A stretch of 64,000 bases of DNA from a virus. Positions within the stretch are counted from its first letter, which is position 1. Every line of letters begins with the position of its first letter. Both the position numbers and the translations under genes were made by a program. The notes under the pieces were generated by a model. The model was not told the origin of the DNA. It saw only the letters and a list, made by a program, of their open reading frames with translations, and ran no database searches. The DNA lies in the IMG/VR virus record IMGVR_UViG_3300007076_000001, positions 1 to 64,000 of that record, one strand, 5' to 3'. Positions 28,171 to 35,851 of this stretch are shown here, one piece after another.

Positions 28171-30401
28171 TGTCCTATATCCCCTCCCCCTCAATCCTCA
28201 ACTCCAACCCCAATGAACCCATCTACAAGGAATATGTCTGCCCTCCCTACCCTCAAGGAGGCTCAATCAAGGAGATAGAACTCCATGAGCAGAAGCTCCT
28301 TGCTTGGGTTCGTCGATGTAGAGAAGAAGGAGAGGCCTATTTCAAATCCTGCCGCGCCTATGAATCCCTTGATACAGTCCTAGACATCCTCTGTGGGAAG
28401 ATAAACCTCCAGGCCCCCGCTGAGAAGCTCTCCCTTATATTCCTCAACACCATTAAAAGAAACATAAAGGAGATGATCGCTACCCTCGCCAATATCCGTC
28501 CCTCTTGGTACTACGAAGCTAACTCCACCAAAGACCCTAATCTTCTTAAACAAGCGAGAATCCAAAATGGCCTATCTGATGATTGGTATAGAAGGAGATT
28601 CATAGATAGAGAGATAAAGAAGATGCTCCAATGGGCTCTCCCAGAAGGTACAAGTTATATAAGCCCCGTCTGGAACCCCCACCTCGATGGCCTCAACCAA
28701 GGGAACATAGAAATTAAACATTATAGGTATAATCAAGTCTATCCAACCCAACTAGGCCCTGAGTTCGACCTCCAACGTGCCTACACAGTTACCATGGAGG
28801 AGGAAACCCCCTACCTCCGAGTCTGCAAGATGTTCCCCCATAAGGCCCATCTTATCCGTCCTGACCGTGGGATGGTAAAGGTTAATAGCCTTTTCCAAAG
28901 TGGGGTAAGGGTGGTAACAGATGCAATAGGGGCAATCCGCCAAGCAGACCAAAAGAAACCTAACCAAACCCACCCCTCCCCAGTCACCGATGTCTTCTAC
29001 ACCTACGTTGATGACTTCTCCACTAACCGCCTTGACTACCCCATTCCTATGGGGGAAGGGAATAACTGGGGATATATAGTCCCTGTTAAGGGGGATAAGA
29101 TCCTCTCCCATTATACCTCCTCAGGGGAGCCAGTCCTCAAAACAGCCACCTTTGAGGACTGCTATCTCTACCCAAACCGTCGCCTTATTATCTCCACCAA
29201 CACTTGCATCCTCTACGACGGTCCTTCCTTCTGGTGGCATGGGAAGGTCCCTATTATTAAGTATAGCCCTGACAGTTGGGTTTTCTCCTATCTTGGCTTC
29301 TCAGTTGTCTCAGAGGTTCTCTCCCTTGAGAAGTCCTCCATTAACATGCGCCGCGCTGTGGAGGATGCCCTTCAACTATCCATAGACCCTCCCCTTGTGG
29401 TAGATGAAATCTCTGTGGCGAAGTCAAAGGCTGGATCCAACTCCATTCGCACCCCAGGTAAGCGCATCCGAGGGAAGCTCCAGATGGGGGACTTCATAAA
29501 GCCCATTCTCCCCCCTACCTCCTATAAGGTAGGCATGGAGCACTTCAATTACATCCAAGAAGTAGAGGACAAAATAGCCTATATAATGGGGGTACCTGAT
29601 CTCAAGGAACTCCAAAAGGCCAATCAAATCCCCTCCGCTGACTCCATAGAGAAGTTCTTCCAGCAGGCGGGGGCTATCGTAACAGATATGTCTCGCTCAA
29701 TGGACCCGGTTGTCTGCCAAATGGCGGATATGAACCGCTATTATTTCTTCCAGTTCTACGATCTAGCCAAACGTATTCGCATCCTAGGGGAAGATGGGAT
29801 AACCCCAGAAGACTACGACTTTGAGCCCGGCACCCTTATCCCCACTTCCCTCCCCTATGAACCCCTCTCAACCGATGGCACCTCCATTATCTCCTCCACC
29901 TATGTCCAGAGGGTAAAGCACCACATCAACTCCTTCTCCACTGCTATCCATCCGACTTCCCTCCATCAAATCACCAATATGGCAAGGAAGCTCCTTAGGA
30001 TGCAAGCCTCTAAGGTTAACCCCCTTCTTATCTCCGCAGAGACAATTGCTAAGGATCTGGATATTGAGAATTGGGGACACCTCGAAGGGGATACCGAGTT
30101 AGAGAAGAAGATGTCTGAGCTTAAGATAATGCAGCAGCAGCAGAACCAAGCCCTCTTTGCTCAGGGAATAGTCTCCCTTATCCTCCAGCAACTAGCCCAA
30201 CAAAATTCCCCTGAGGCTGCCCTAGGGGAAGGAGCTTCTCAACTAGCAGAAGCCCTAAAGGGGGGAATAGAAGGTGGAGGGGAAGGTGGAGCGGGAGGGG
30301 TAGCAACGGGGGGAGCCCCAGTAGGCCGTCCTCCTTCCTTCAACAATGAACCTAGACAGGTAATAAAGGATGGGGGAACTAGGTCTATAGTAGCTACCTA
30401 A
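28170..30401 (+). CDS. Portal protein (743 aa)
   Basis: Dodecameric head-tail vertex through which DNA passes. Placed between terminase and scaffold. Typical podovirus-portal segments: TIKRNIKEMIATLANIRPSWYYEA (about 93-116), MLQWALPEGTSYISPVWNPH (152-171), and a helical stem/clip region around SLEKSSINMRRAVEDALQLS and VEDKIAYIMGVPDLKELQK. The C-terminal 50 residues are Gly-rich (GGIEGGGEGGAGG). Length fits P22-like portals (about 725). Confidence 0.85.
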   Translation: MSYIPSPSILNSNPNEPIYKEYVCPPYPQGGSIKEIELHEQKLLAWVRRCREEGEAYFKSCRAYESLDTVLDILCGKINLQAPAEKLSLIFLNTIKRNIKEMIATLANIRPSWYYEANSTKDPNLLKQARIQNGLSDDWYRRRFIDREIKKMLQWALPEGTSYISPVWNPHLDGLNQGNIEIKHYRYNQVYPTQLGPEFDLQRAYTVTMEEETPYLRVCKMFPHKAHLIRPDRGMVKVNSLFQSGVRVVTDAIGAIRQADQKKPNQTHPSPVTDVFYTYVDDFSTNRLDYPIPMGEGNNWGYIVPVKGDKILSHYTSSGEPVLKTATFEDCYLYPNRRLIISTNTCILYDGPSFWWHGKVPIIKYSPDSWVFSYLGFSVVSEVLSLEKSSINMRRAVEDALQLSIDPPLVVDEISVAKSKAGSNSIRTPGKRIRGKLQMGDFIKPILPPTSYKVGMEHFNYIQEVEDKIAYIMGVPDLKELQKANQIPSADSIEKFFQQAGAIVTDMSRSMDPVVCQMADMNRYYFFQFYDLAKRIRILGEDGITPEDYDFEPGTLIPTSLPYEPLSTDGTSIISSTYVQRVKHHINSFSTAIHPTSLHQITNMARKLLRMQASKVNPLLISAETIAKDLDIENWGHLEGDTELEKKMSELKIMQQQQNQALFAQGIVSLILQQLAQQNSPEAALGEGASQLAEALKGGIEGGGEGGAGGVATGGAPVGRPPSFNNEPRQVIKDGGTRSIVAT

Positions 30402-30425
30402 CTTCTAAGGAGAAGCAAAAAAAGG

Positions 30426-30659
30426 ATGTCCACAGAGCCAAAATCAATCCCCTTACCCTCCCATGCTCTCAAGAAGGTTATAAACACCTATCAAGTCCAT
30501 ACCTCTGACATCGAAGCCCTCCTTCTTGAGCTAAAAGAAGCGAAGGTTTCAGGTAAGCTTATCATCGACATATACTTAGGGGGGATTGGAGGGGTGGAAT
30601 TTGAGCAACTTCTCAAGAGGTATAAGGTTCCTCCGCAACCCCCTAACCCCTCTCCTTAG
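30426..30659 (+). CDS. Hypothetical protein (77 aa)
   Basis: Begins MSTEPKSIPLPSHALKKVIN; AAGGAG upstream. Contains ALLLELKEAKVSGKLIIDIY and a Pro-rich end. Last gene before the terminator at 30778. Unknown. Confidence 0.65.
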   Translation: MSTEPKSIPLPSHALKKVINTYQVHTSDIEALLLELKEAKVSGKLIIDIYLGGIGGVEFEQLLKRYKVPPQPPNPSP

Positions 30660-30678
30660 CCTCCTTTTGGAAAACCTC

Positions 30679-30708
30679 TTGCATCTCCCCTCCCTCCTAT
30701 GCTATATC
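30679..30708 (+). promoter_or_regulatory. Candidate internal late promoter
   Basis: TTGCAT (30679-30684), 18 bases containing CTCCCCTCCCTCC, TATATC (30703-30708). The pyrimidine spacer resembles that of the late promoter at 18929. It lies only about 70 bases before a terminator, so it could make a short RNA or boost scaffold/coat transcription by read-through. Confidence 0.35.
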
Positions 30709-30777
30709 TCCTCTGACACACTCGTTTCCGTTTTGATGTTTCTGGAATCCCTGGAGAGTTCAACGGTAAAACTCGCA

Positions 30778-30809
30778 GAGGTCCACCCCAAAAAGGTGGG
30801 CCTCTTTTT
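30778..30809 (+). terminator. Rho-independent terminator after the portal block
   Basis: GAGGTCCACC (30778-30787) and GGTGGGCCTC (30795-30804) form a 10-bp stem (one G-T pair) with a 7-base loop, followed by TTTTTCTTTT. It should reduce transcription from the early-late block into scaffold and coat genes, or end a short RNA from the promoter at 30679. Confidence 0.8.
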
Positions 30810-30838
30810 CTTTTCCTGACTTCTCTGGAGGCTAAAAA

Positions 30839-31171
30839 ATGGCGTCAATGCCAATGGGATCAATCTTTAGCGGTGGGGGAAACACCCCCCAAGGTGCCTC
30901 TCCAACCGCCCCCTCTCCATCGCCTTCTCTCCCCATAGGAGGGCAAGGCCCCGATCCCTCAGCCTCCCCAAATCCAGAAATGTCAGCAGCCCGACAACTC
31001 ATCTCCCAAGTAGCCAAGGTAGCTTCTTCCCTAAAAGAACTTGCCTCAACCTACCCAGAGATGGGTCCAACGGCTAACCAAGCTATGGAAGTCCTCCAAG
31101 GGGGGATGACCAAGGCTATTCAAGGGATGAGAAATTCAGAAGGAGAAGGAAACTCCCCCTCCTATGCCTAG
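30839..31171 (+). CDS. Small structural-module protein (110 aa)
   Basis: N-terminal 45 residues are Pro/Ser/Gly-rich and disordered; residues 48-95 are helical (AARQLISQVAKVASSLKELA...NQAMEVLQGGMTKAIQGM). GGAGG precedes the ATG. Similar Pro-rich plus helix proteins sit between portal and scaffold in podoviruses; role unknown. Confidence 0.6.
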   Translation: MASMPMGSIFSGGGNTPQGASPTAPSPSPSLPIGGQGPDPSASPNPEMSAARQLISQVAKVASSLKELASTYPEMGPTANQAMEVLQGGMTKAIQGMRNSEGEGNSPSYA

Positions 31172-31310
31172 ATTGGACCTTACCACTTTTACTACCCATA
31201 TCCAATCTTCCCCTAGAAGGGCGGCCTTCCGCACTCCCCTTCCCCTTTCCCTCCCTACCTTACTAACCCTTAAACCCACTGCACCCCCAAAGGAGGTGGA
31301 CTATGCCTAA
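31164..31310 (+). CDS. Small protein bridging two genes (48 aa)
   Basis: MPRLDLTTFTTHIQSSPRRA... continuing through a Leu/Pro-rich middle to VDYA. The start overlaps the previous gene by 8 bases and the stop overlaps the scaffold start by 8, exactly filling a 131-base gap. AAGGA is 13 bases upstream. Unknown; plausible but unproven. Confidence 0.5.
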   Translation: MPRLDLTTFTTHIQSSPRRAAFRTPLPLSLPTLLTLKPTAPPKEVDYA

Positions 31311-32259
31311 GCCAAAACCAAAACTCGACCCTGATGTTGAGGAGTTCTACAAGCAACTTGTTGACAAAGGGGGCTTATCCGAAGAGGAGCAAGACCTCCT
31401 AAACACCCTTCTTACCAAAGAAGAGGTACAAAAGGAATTCAAATCTGGAGTCCATGCAAGGAAGCTAACAGACCGAGAAGTGGATGCTACTAAGAAGGAA
31501 AGGAAGGCCTTTGAGGAAGCTCACACCCAGAAGATGAAGGAGCTTGAGGATCTCGAAACCTCCCTCACCACCGCCTCCACCTCTGAGGTAGCTGCTATAA
31601 AAGCCCAACTTACCTCGGTCAAGAAGCAACTTTACTCCATTTGGGAGAAAGCTCAGGAATACAAAGGGGGGAATGAGTTCCTTAAGGAGGTTGGGTTAGA
31701 GGATGTTTCCAAGATAGGGGACACCCCTCCCACCAAGACCAAGAAGGACGACGCCCCTACCCCTACAGCAGAGGAAATCCTCAAGCAGGTAGAAGGGTCA
31801 GTCTCCACTGACATAAAGCGCCTTGCTCAATGGACGGTGGACTCCCGCAAGATAGAGAGGGAGTATGAAGCCCTTACTGGGAAGCAGATAGATTGGGATG
31901 ACTTCCAAACCAAGATAGTAGCAGCCAAGGGGGACTACGCAAAGGCCTACCTAGAAGGCTATGACATCCCTGCCCTCCGTGAGAAGAAGAAAGAATCTGA
32001 GATAGAAGCTCGCCTCCAAAAGCAATTTGACGAAAAGCTCTCCCAAGAGCGGGCAAAGCTCTCCCTTCCTACCAATGAAAGGAAGATGGAGGGGAGTGAC
32101 TTCTACAAAGCAGTGGAGTCAACCGTCTCCCCCGAGGAGAAAAAGGCTAGGGAACTTGTTGCCCCCGGCATCACCGATAAAGCAGAAACAATTTCAGCCG
32201 CCGCTTCCATGTTCTCTAAGATAATGGCGAAGAAGGAGAAGGAAGAGGCGACTGTTTAA
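31303..32259 (+). CDS. Scaffolding-like protein (318 aa)
   Basis: Placed immediately before the coat gene. It is highly charged and helical throughout, with a coiled coil at about 65-125 (ERKAFEEAHTQKMKELEDLE) and a second at about 225-255. Basic C-terminal helix (SKIMAKKEKEEATV), the usual coat-binding part of scaffolds. No other motif. Call by position and composition. Confidence 0.65.
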   Translation: MPKPKPKLDPDVEEFYKQLVDKGGLSEEEQDLLNTLLTKEEVQKEFKSGVHARKLTDREVDATKKERKAFEEAHTQKMKELEDLETSLTTASTSEVAAIKAQLTSVKKQLYSIWEKAQEYKGGNEFLKEVGLEDVSKIGDTPPTKTKKDDAPTPTAEEILKQVEGSVSTDIKRLAQWTVDSRKIEREYEALTGKQIDWDDFQTKIVAAKGDYAKAYLEGYDIPALREKKKESEIEARLQKQFDEKLSQERAKLSLPTNERKMEGSDFYKAVESTVSPEEKKARELVAPGITDKAETISAAASMFSKIMAKKEKEEATV

Positions 32260-32323
32260 CCCCACCTGAGCAACCCAACAGGTAAGCTAAGGAGGGCTAT
32301 AGGGAAGAAGGAGAAGGAGAAAT

Positions 32324-33451
32324 ATGGCAAACCTGTTGGACGAATTAAATGCTACCACTCTGAAGGTAATTAGGCCAAAGGTTATAGCAGACTTGGCATT
32401 CAAAAAGAAGTCTCCCTTCCTGGCCTTCCTCAGAGCTCACGCCCTCCCACACTCAGGGGGTGCTTTCATCCAGAATACCTTCGCCTACGCAAAAAGCATA
32501 GGTGGGAGCTACGCGAAGGGTGATACCTTCGACATGAACCGGGTACAGCTTCTCGACGCGACGAAGTTCGATGTCCGCTACTATGAGCAGAATGATACCC
32601 AGTTTGAGGAAGACATCGACGTGGAGAACAAAGGTGAGGCGGCGGTTTTCTCCATCATAACCGCCCACCAAGAGGTCCTCATGCTTACCATGAATGAGAA
32701 CCTCGCCATTGAGCTTAACCGCCATGGTCAGCCCTCCTCCACCACCGTTTTGGATAGTCGCACCACCTCTATCAATGGCATCTCTGAGATGTATAACGAT
32801 GGGGTGACAAACTCTTGGGATGGTAATGTCTTCCCTCTCTATGGTCAGCAAACCCGCAATGGCACCATAGGAGCCGCCCTTAACTCAGTTCCCTTCTTCT
32901 TTGGGGACTCCACGGGGGCAGCCGGGCCAGTTACCTATGCTAACCTCCTTGAGCAATACCTTGATGCCTCTGGAGGTGATTGGTCGCCTAATATCTGCCG
33001 GGGTAACAAGGCAGTCTTCGCCTACATTATGGAAAGGCTACAACCTCAGCAAAGGTTTGGTTCCGAAAAGAACTTCATTTGGGGTGGGGAAAGCTTCTCC
33101 CTTATGGGAATGGAGTTCATGCGGGATGAGTATTGCCCCTCTAGTCGCTTTGGCATCAACGACCCCCGCACAGGTAACTACCTTACCTCTACCTTTACCT
33201 CAGCAGCCACCCCCGCTGCTGCCTCAAACCTCCCCGCCTCCACCACCATCACGGTAGGGGAGACGGTCTTCATGGAGAACACCAAGACCTTCCAGATGCA
33301 CCTTTCGGACTCTGAGAGATTCCGCTTCGGGTGGACGGGGTATAAGGAGGCTCAGAACTCGACCATCGTGGCAGGGCAACTCCTTGTGGCCCTCAACGTC
33401 CTCTGCCAATACCCATGGGCGAATAAGCAGGGGTATGGGATTAATTCCTAA
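32324..33451 (+). CDS. Major capsid (coat) protein, P22-like (375 aa)
   Basis: HK97-fold coat. The N-arm RPKVIADLAFKKKSPFLAFL, then a GGAFIQNTFAYAKS strand, matches the start of podovirus coat proteins. NKAVFAYIMERLQPQQRF, GMEFMRDEYCPSSRFGI and TKTFQMHLSDSERFRFG are typical later segments. Two in-tandem GGAG sites precede the ATG, and a stable hairpin follows the gene, both consistent with high expression. Confidence 0.85.
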   Translation: MANLLDELNATTLKVIRPKVIADLAFKKKSPFLAFLRAHALPHSGGAFIQNTFAYAKSIGGSYAKGDTFDMNRVQLLDATKFDVRYYEQNDTQFEEDIDVENKGEAAVFSIITAHQEVLMLTMNENLAIELNRHGQPSSTTVLDSRTTSINGISEMYNDGVTNSWDGNVFPLYGQQTRNGTIGAALNSVPFFFGDSTGAAGPVTYANLLEQYLDASGGDWSPNICRGNKAVFAYIMERLQPQQRFGSEKNFIWGGESFSLMGMEFMRDEYCPSSRFGINDPRTGNYLTSTFTSAATPAAASNLPASTTITVGETVFMENTKTFQMHLSDSERFRFGWTGYKEAQNSTIVAGQLLVALNVLCQYPWANKQGYGINS

Positions 33452-33464
33452 TTGAGATAACCTT

Positions 33465-33487
33465 CTAGCCTCCCCAAAAGAGGCTAG
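33465..33487 (+). other. Stem-loop after the coat gene
   Basis: CTAGCCTC (33465-33472) and GAGGCTAG (33480-33487) pair perfectly around CCCAAAA. There is no U-tract, so it is probably an mRNA 3'-stabilising hairpin rather than a terminator. Confidence 0.6.
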
Positions 33488-33514
33488 GCTAGTTGAAAGA
33501 GAAGGAGAAAGAAA

Positions 33515-34150
33515 ATGGCGAATCCATTCTTGAACACAATGCAACTTGCAGAGGGGTATCTCAATGGGGGAGGTGGACCCCTTATTGGCAAGTCAGTCTC
33601 CCCAGATAACCTCCCTGCTGAGGACTATGGGGGCTTACTTGGGAAGGTCCTTGTGGTGGACGATGCAGAAGCCCTTAAGCTCTCCCTAACTGCCACAGGT
33701 ACCCTCCGGGCAGGTGCTTACATGAGGGTTCTCACCAAAGCGGGTTCCGCTGCTGCCCCTGCTAGAGGGATAGGCTGCTTCTGGGATACCTCTGCTAACA
33801 ATGGCTATAAGCTGAAGGTGGTAACCCCTGACATCTCTGCCACTGTGATAAGCGACTTTGCAGGGGTCTATGTGGATGTTCCAGCTAAGGGTTCCTATTG
33901 CTGGATTCAGATTGGGGGACTAGCTTCCCTCCTTGGAGCCGCTGCTGTGGCCTCTGCCGTTGCTGGAAACCTCTGTGTTTTCACTGGCCTTGCCACCAAT
34001 ACCTTTGATGGTATAGCTGATGCTACTGACTACTATGCAACTGCTGGTGCAGGTAAGAGGGTAGTGGGGACGTGGTATGAAGCCCCTGCCTCAGGTCTTA
34101 TCAAACTCGCTTGGCTAAAGACCATGCAAGCGACGGGGTTTGGCCTCTAA
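33515..34150 (+). CDS. Capsid-associated/decoration protein candidate (211 aa)
   Basis: Follows the coat gene. Ala/Gly-rich and beta-rich (TATGTLRAGAYMRVLTKAGS, VYVDVPAKGSYCWIQIGGLA), without transmembrane or enzyme motifs. Composition and position fit a head-decoration or head-fibre protein. Confidence 0.6.
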   Translation: MANPFLNTMQLAEGYLNGGGGPLIGKSVSPDNLPAEDYGGLLGKVLVVDDAEALKLSLTATGTLRAGAYMRVLTKAGSAAAPARGIGCFWDTSANNGYKLKVVTPDISATVISDFAGVYVDVPAKGSYCWIQIGGLASLLGAAAVASAVAGNLCVFTGLATNTFDGIADATDYYATAGAGKRVVGTWYEAPASGLIKLAWLKTMQATGFGL

Positions 34151-34183
34151 GCCTCTGGGGAAAGGAAAAAGGAGGATTAAAAG

Positions 34184-34522
34184 ATGGCTGAAACTAATGT
34201 CCTTGGAGGATTAGGTTACTTCCCCTTTGCTTCCGCTGATGGTTTATCTGCCAAGTTTGTAGACCATGACGGCCCTGCTTCCTACACCACAGGCGGGGAA
34301 ATAGTAACAGGGGCGAAACTTGGCTTCAAGCAGATAGCCTTTATCGCTGGTTCTGTTTCTGCTGATGGGACAGACCTAGTAGAGGGGTTTGTGGGGCAGA
34401 AGAAGATGGCTTCCTCCGCCAAACTTATCTGGTCTGTCCGCACCACTGGGGCAGAAGAAGCCAACGCTACTAACCTATCCGCCAAATCTGTGAAGCTTTT
34501 GGTGGTTGGGTTTGCCGCTTAG
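34184..34522 (+). CDS. Small virion protein (112 aa)
   Basis: Begins MAETNVLGGLGYFPFASADG after AAAGGAGG; all-beta composition (TTGGEIVTGAKLGFKQIAFI). Located between decoration and connector genes, so probably structural. No named family. Confidence 0.55.
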   Translation: MAETNVLGGLGYFPFASADGLSAKFVDHDGPASYTTGGEIVTGAKLGFKQIAFIAGSVSADGTDLVEGFVGQKKMASSAKLIWSVRTTGAEEANATNLSAKSVKLLVVGFAA

Positions 34523-34545
34523 AGTGGGGTAGGGAAGGTGTTTAA

Positions 34546-34581
34546 GGAGATTCAGGAGATTCAGGAGATTCAGGAGGTTCA
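34546..34581 (+). repeat. Four tandem 9-bp units carrying ribosome-binding sites
   Basis: GGAGATTCA at 34546, 34555 and 34564, then GGAGGTTCA at 34573-34581, directly abutting the ATG at 34582. Each unit offers a GGAG core; the last is closest to the start. It is not coding. Confidence 0.85.
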
Positions 34582-35580
34582 ATGGCTCTTACCTATAAAG
34601 AATTCTACTCCGAACTCCTCAACACCTTCCCTAAGCTCTCCATCTTTCAGGCCAAGAGACTTATCAACCGGGCCTTACAGGAAATCTATAACTCCCGTCA
34701 ATGGTCCTTCCTTAGAGCCTTCGGCCTTCTCTATTCCCCTGCTCTTATCTCCACCGGCTCCTTTAACGTTACCCAGTTCTCAAATGTGGCTGTGGCAGAT
34801 GCCACTGCTATAACAGCCCTAACTGGCCTCTCCAACCCCCTTATCACTTCCAGGCAAATCCGCTTTGGAGCTTCCCCTCCCTATAACATAACCGCCTTTG
34901 ACTCTGGCACTGGTAACCTAACCCTTGATCGCCCTGTGGTGGAAACCTCCAATGCAGCAAGCACCTATCGCCTCTACCGCGCCTACTACGGTCCCCCTTT
35001 GATTGGGGTAAATGGGGTAGAGACAACCGACTTTAAGCGTTATAACTCCATCTACAACCCTGCTATATCCCAATACTTCGTTAAGCTCCACCTTCCTGGG
35101 GATCTCCTCAACCAACTAGACCCCCAAAGGAATCAATTTTCTAATCCCCGTTATCTCTATTCCCATGCTTCTTCCTCTACCGGCACCCCTATATTTGAGA
35201 TGCACCCCCATTCCATCGCTGCTGCTGGTTTCCCTTGCTCCTTCCAACGCAAAGGGATATTCCTAACCAACGACTCTGATGTGCTCCCCCTTATCCTCGA
35301 TGACCTTCTAGTCATGGAAGCAGCCTCTATGCATGCCTGTGATTGGGCTGCCAAGAACGTCGCTCGCTACCCAGAGCTAAAGGGGGTTAACTGGGTCCTT
35401 ATGGGGCAGAAGCATAAAAAGGCCTACTCCAACATAAATGCGGCTGATCCTGGCCTTCTCGAACTAGCTCATAGAGACGATGAAGAAGCCTACCCACAAG
35501 ATGAAGTTATAAAGGATTCCTATAGGAAGATAAGGGTGGTTGGGACGGATGATGCTACTGGGTTCTTTTCTATTCCATGA
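34582..35580 (+). CDS. Connector/tail-adaptor protein (332 aa)
   Basis: Begins MALTYKEFYSELLNTFPKLS; LINRALQEIYNSRQWSFLRA near residues 27-46 is the helical start common to phage neck/adaptor proteins, followed by a beta-rich body (RLYRAYYGPP) and a helix LVMEAASMHACDWAAKN. Probably binds the portal ring. Position before the fibre genes agrees. Confidence 0.6.
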   Translation: MALTYKEFYSELLNTFPKLSIFQAKRLINRALQEIYNSRQWSFLRAFGLLYSPALISTGSFNVTQFSNVAVADATAITALTGLSNPLITSRQIRFGASPPYNITAFDSGTGNLTLDRPVVETSNAASTYRLYRAYYGPPLIGVNGVETTDFKRYNSIYNPAISQYFVKLHLPGDLLNQLDPQRNQFSNPRYLYSHASSSTGTPIFEMHPHSIAAAGFPCSFQRKGIFLTNDSDVLPLILDDLLVMEAASMHACDWAAKNVARYPELKGVNWVLMGQKHKKAYSNINAADPGLLELAHRDDEEAYPQDEVIKDSYRKIRVVGTDDATGFFSIP

Positions 35581-35602
35581 TCTTTTTTAATAAGGAGAAA
35601 CT

Positions 35603-35824
35603 ATGGCTGACAAATCGACAACTCCATACCCTGCTAACCAGGGACAGATTGCATCCCCCCAAACCGTAGACGTGGTGGACTCCCTCAATCGTGGCACTGG
35701 TAACTCCATGCCGGTGAAGCACAATGAGCACCTCTATGGGGGAGGAGGGAAGGGTGGGAGCATAAACACCCCTGCTGACCCAATTGTTAAATCCCTAAAG
35801 GAAACCTCAACCCTCAAGCCCTAA
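35603..35824 (+). CDS. Hypothetical protein (73 aa)
   Basis: Begins MADKSTTPYPANQGQIASPQ; Gly/Asn-rich and probably disordered (HLYGGGGKGGSINTPADP). AAGGAG upstream. Unknown. Confidence 0.55.
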   Translation: MADKSTTPYPANQGQIASPQTVDVVDSLNRGTGNSMPVKHNEHLYGGGGKGGSINTPADPIVKSLKETSTLKP

Positions 35825-35851
35825 CCCAAGGGAGGGAAAGAGGAGGAACCA

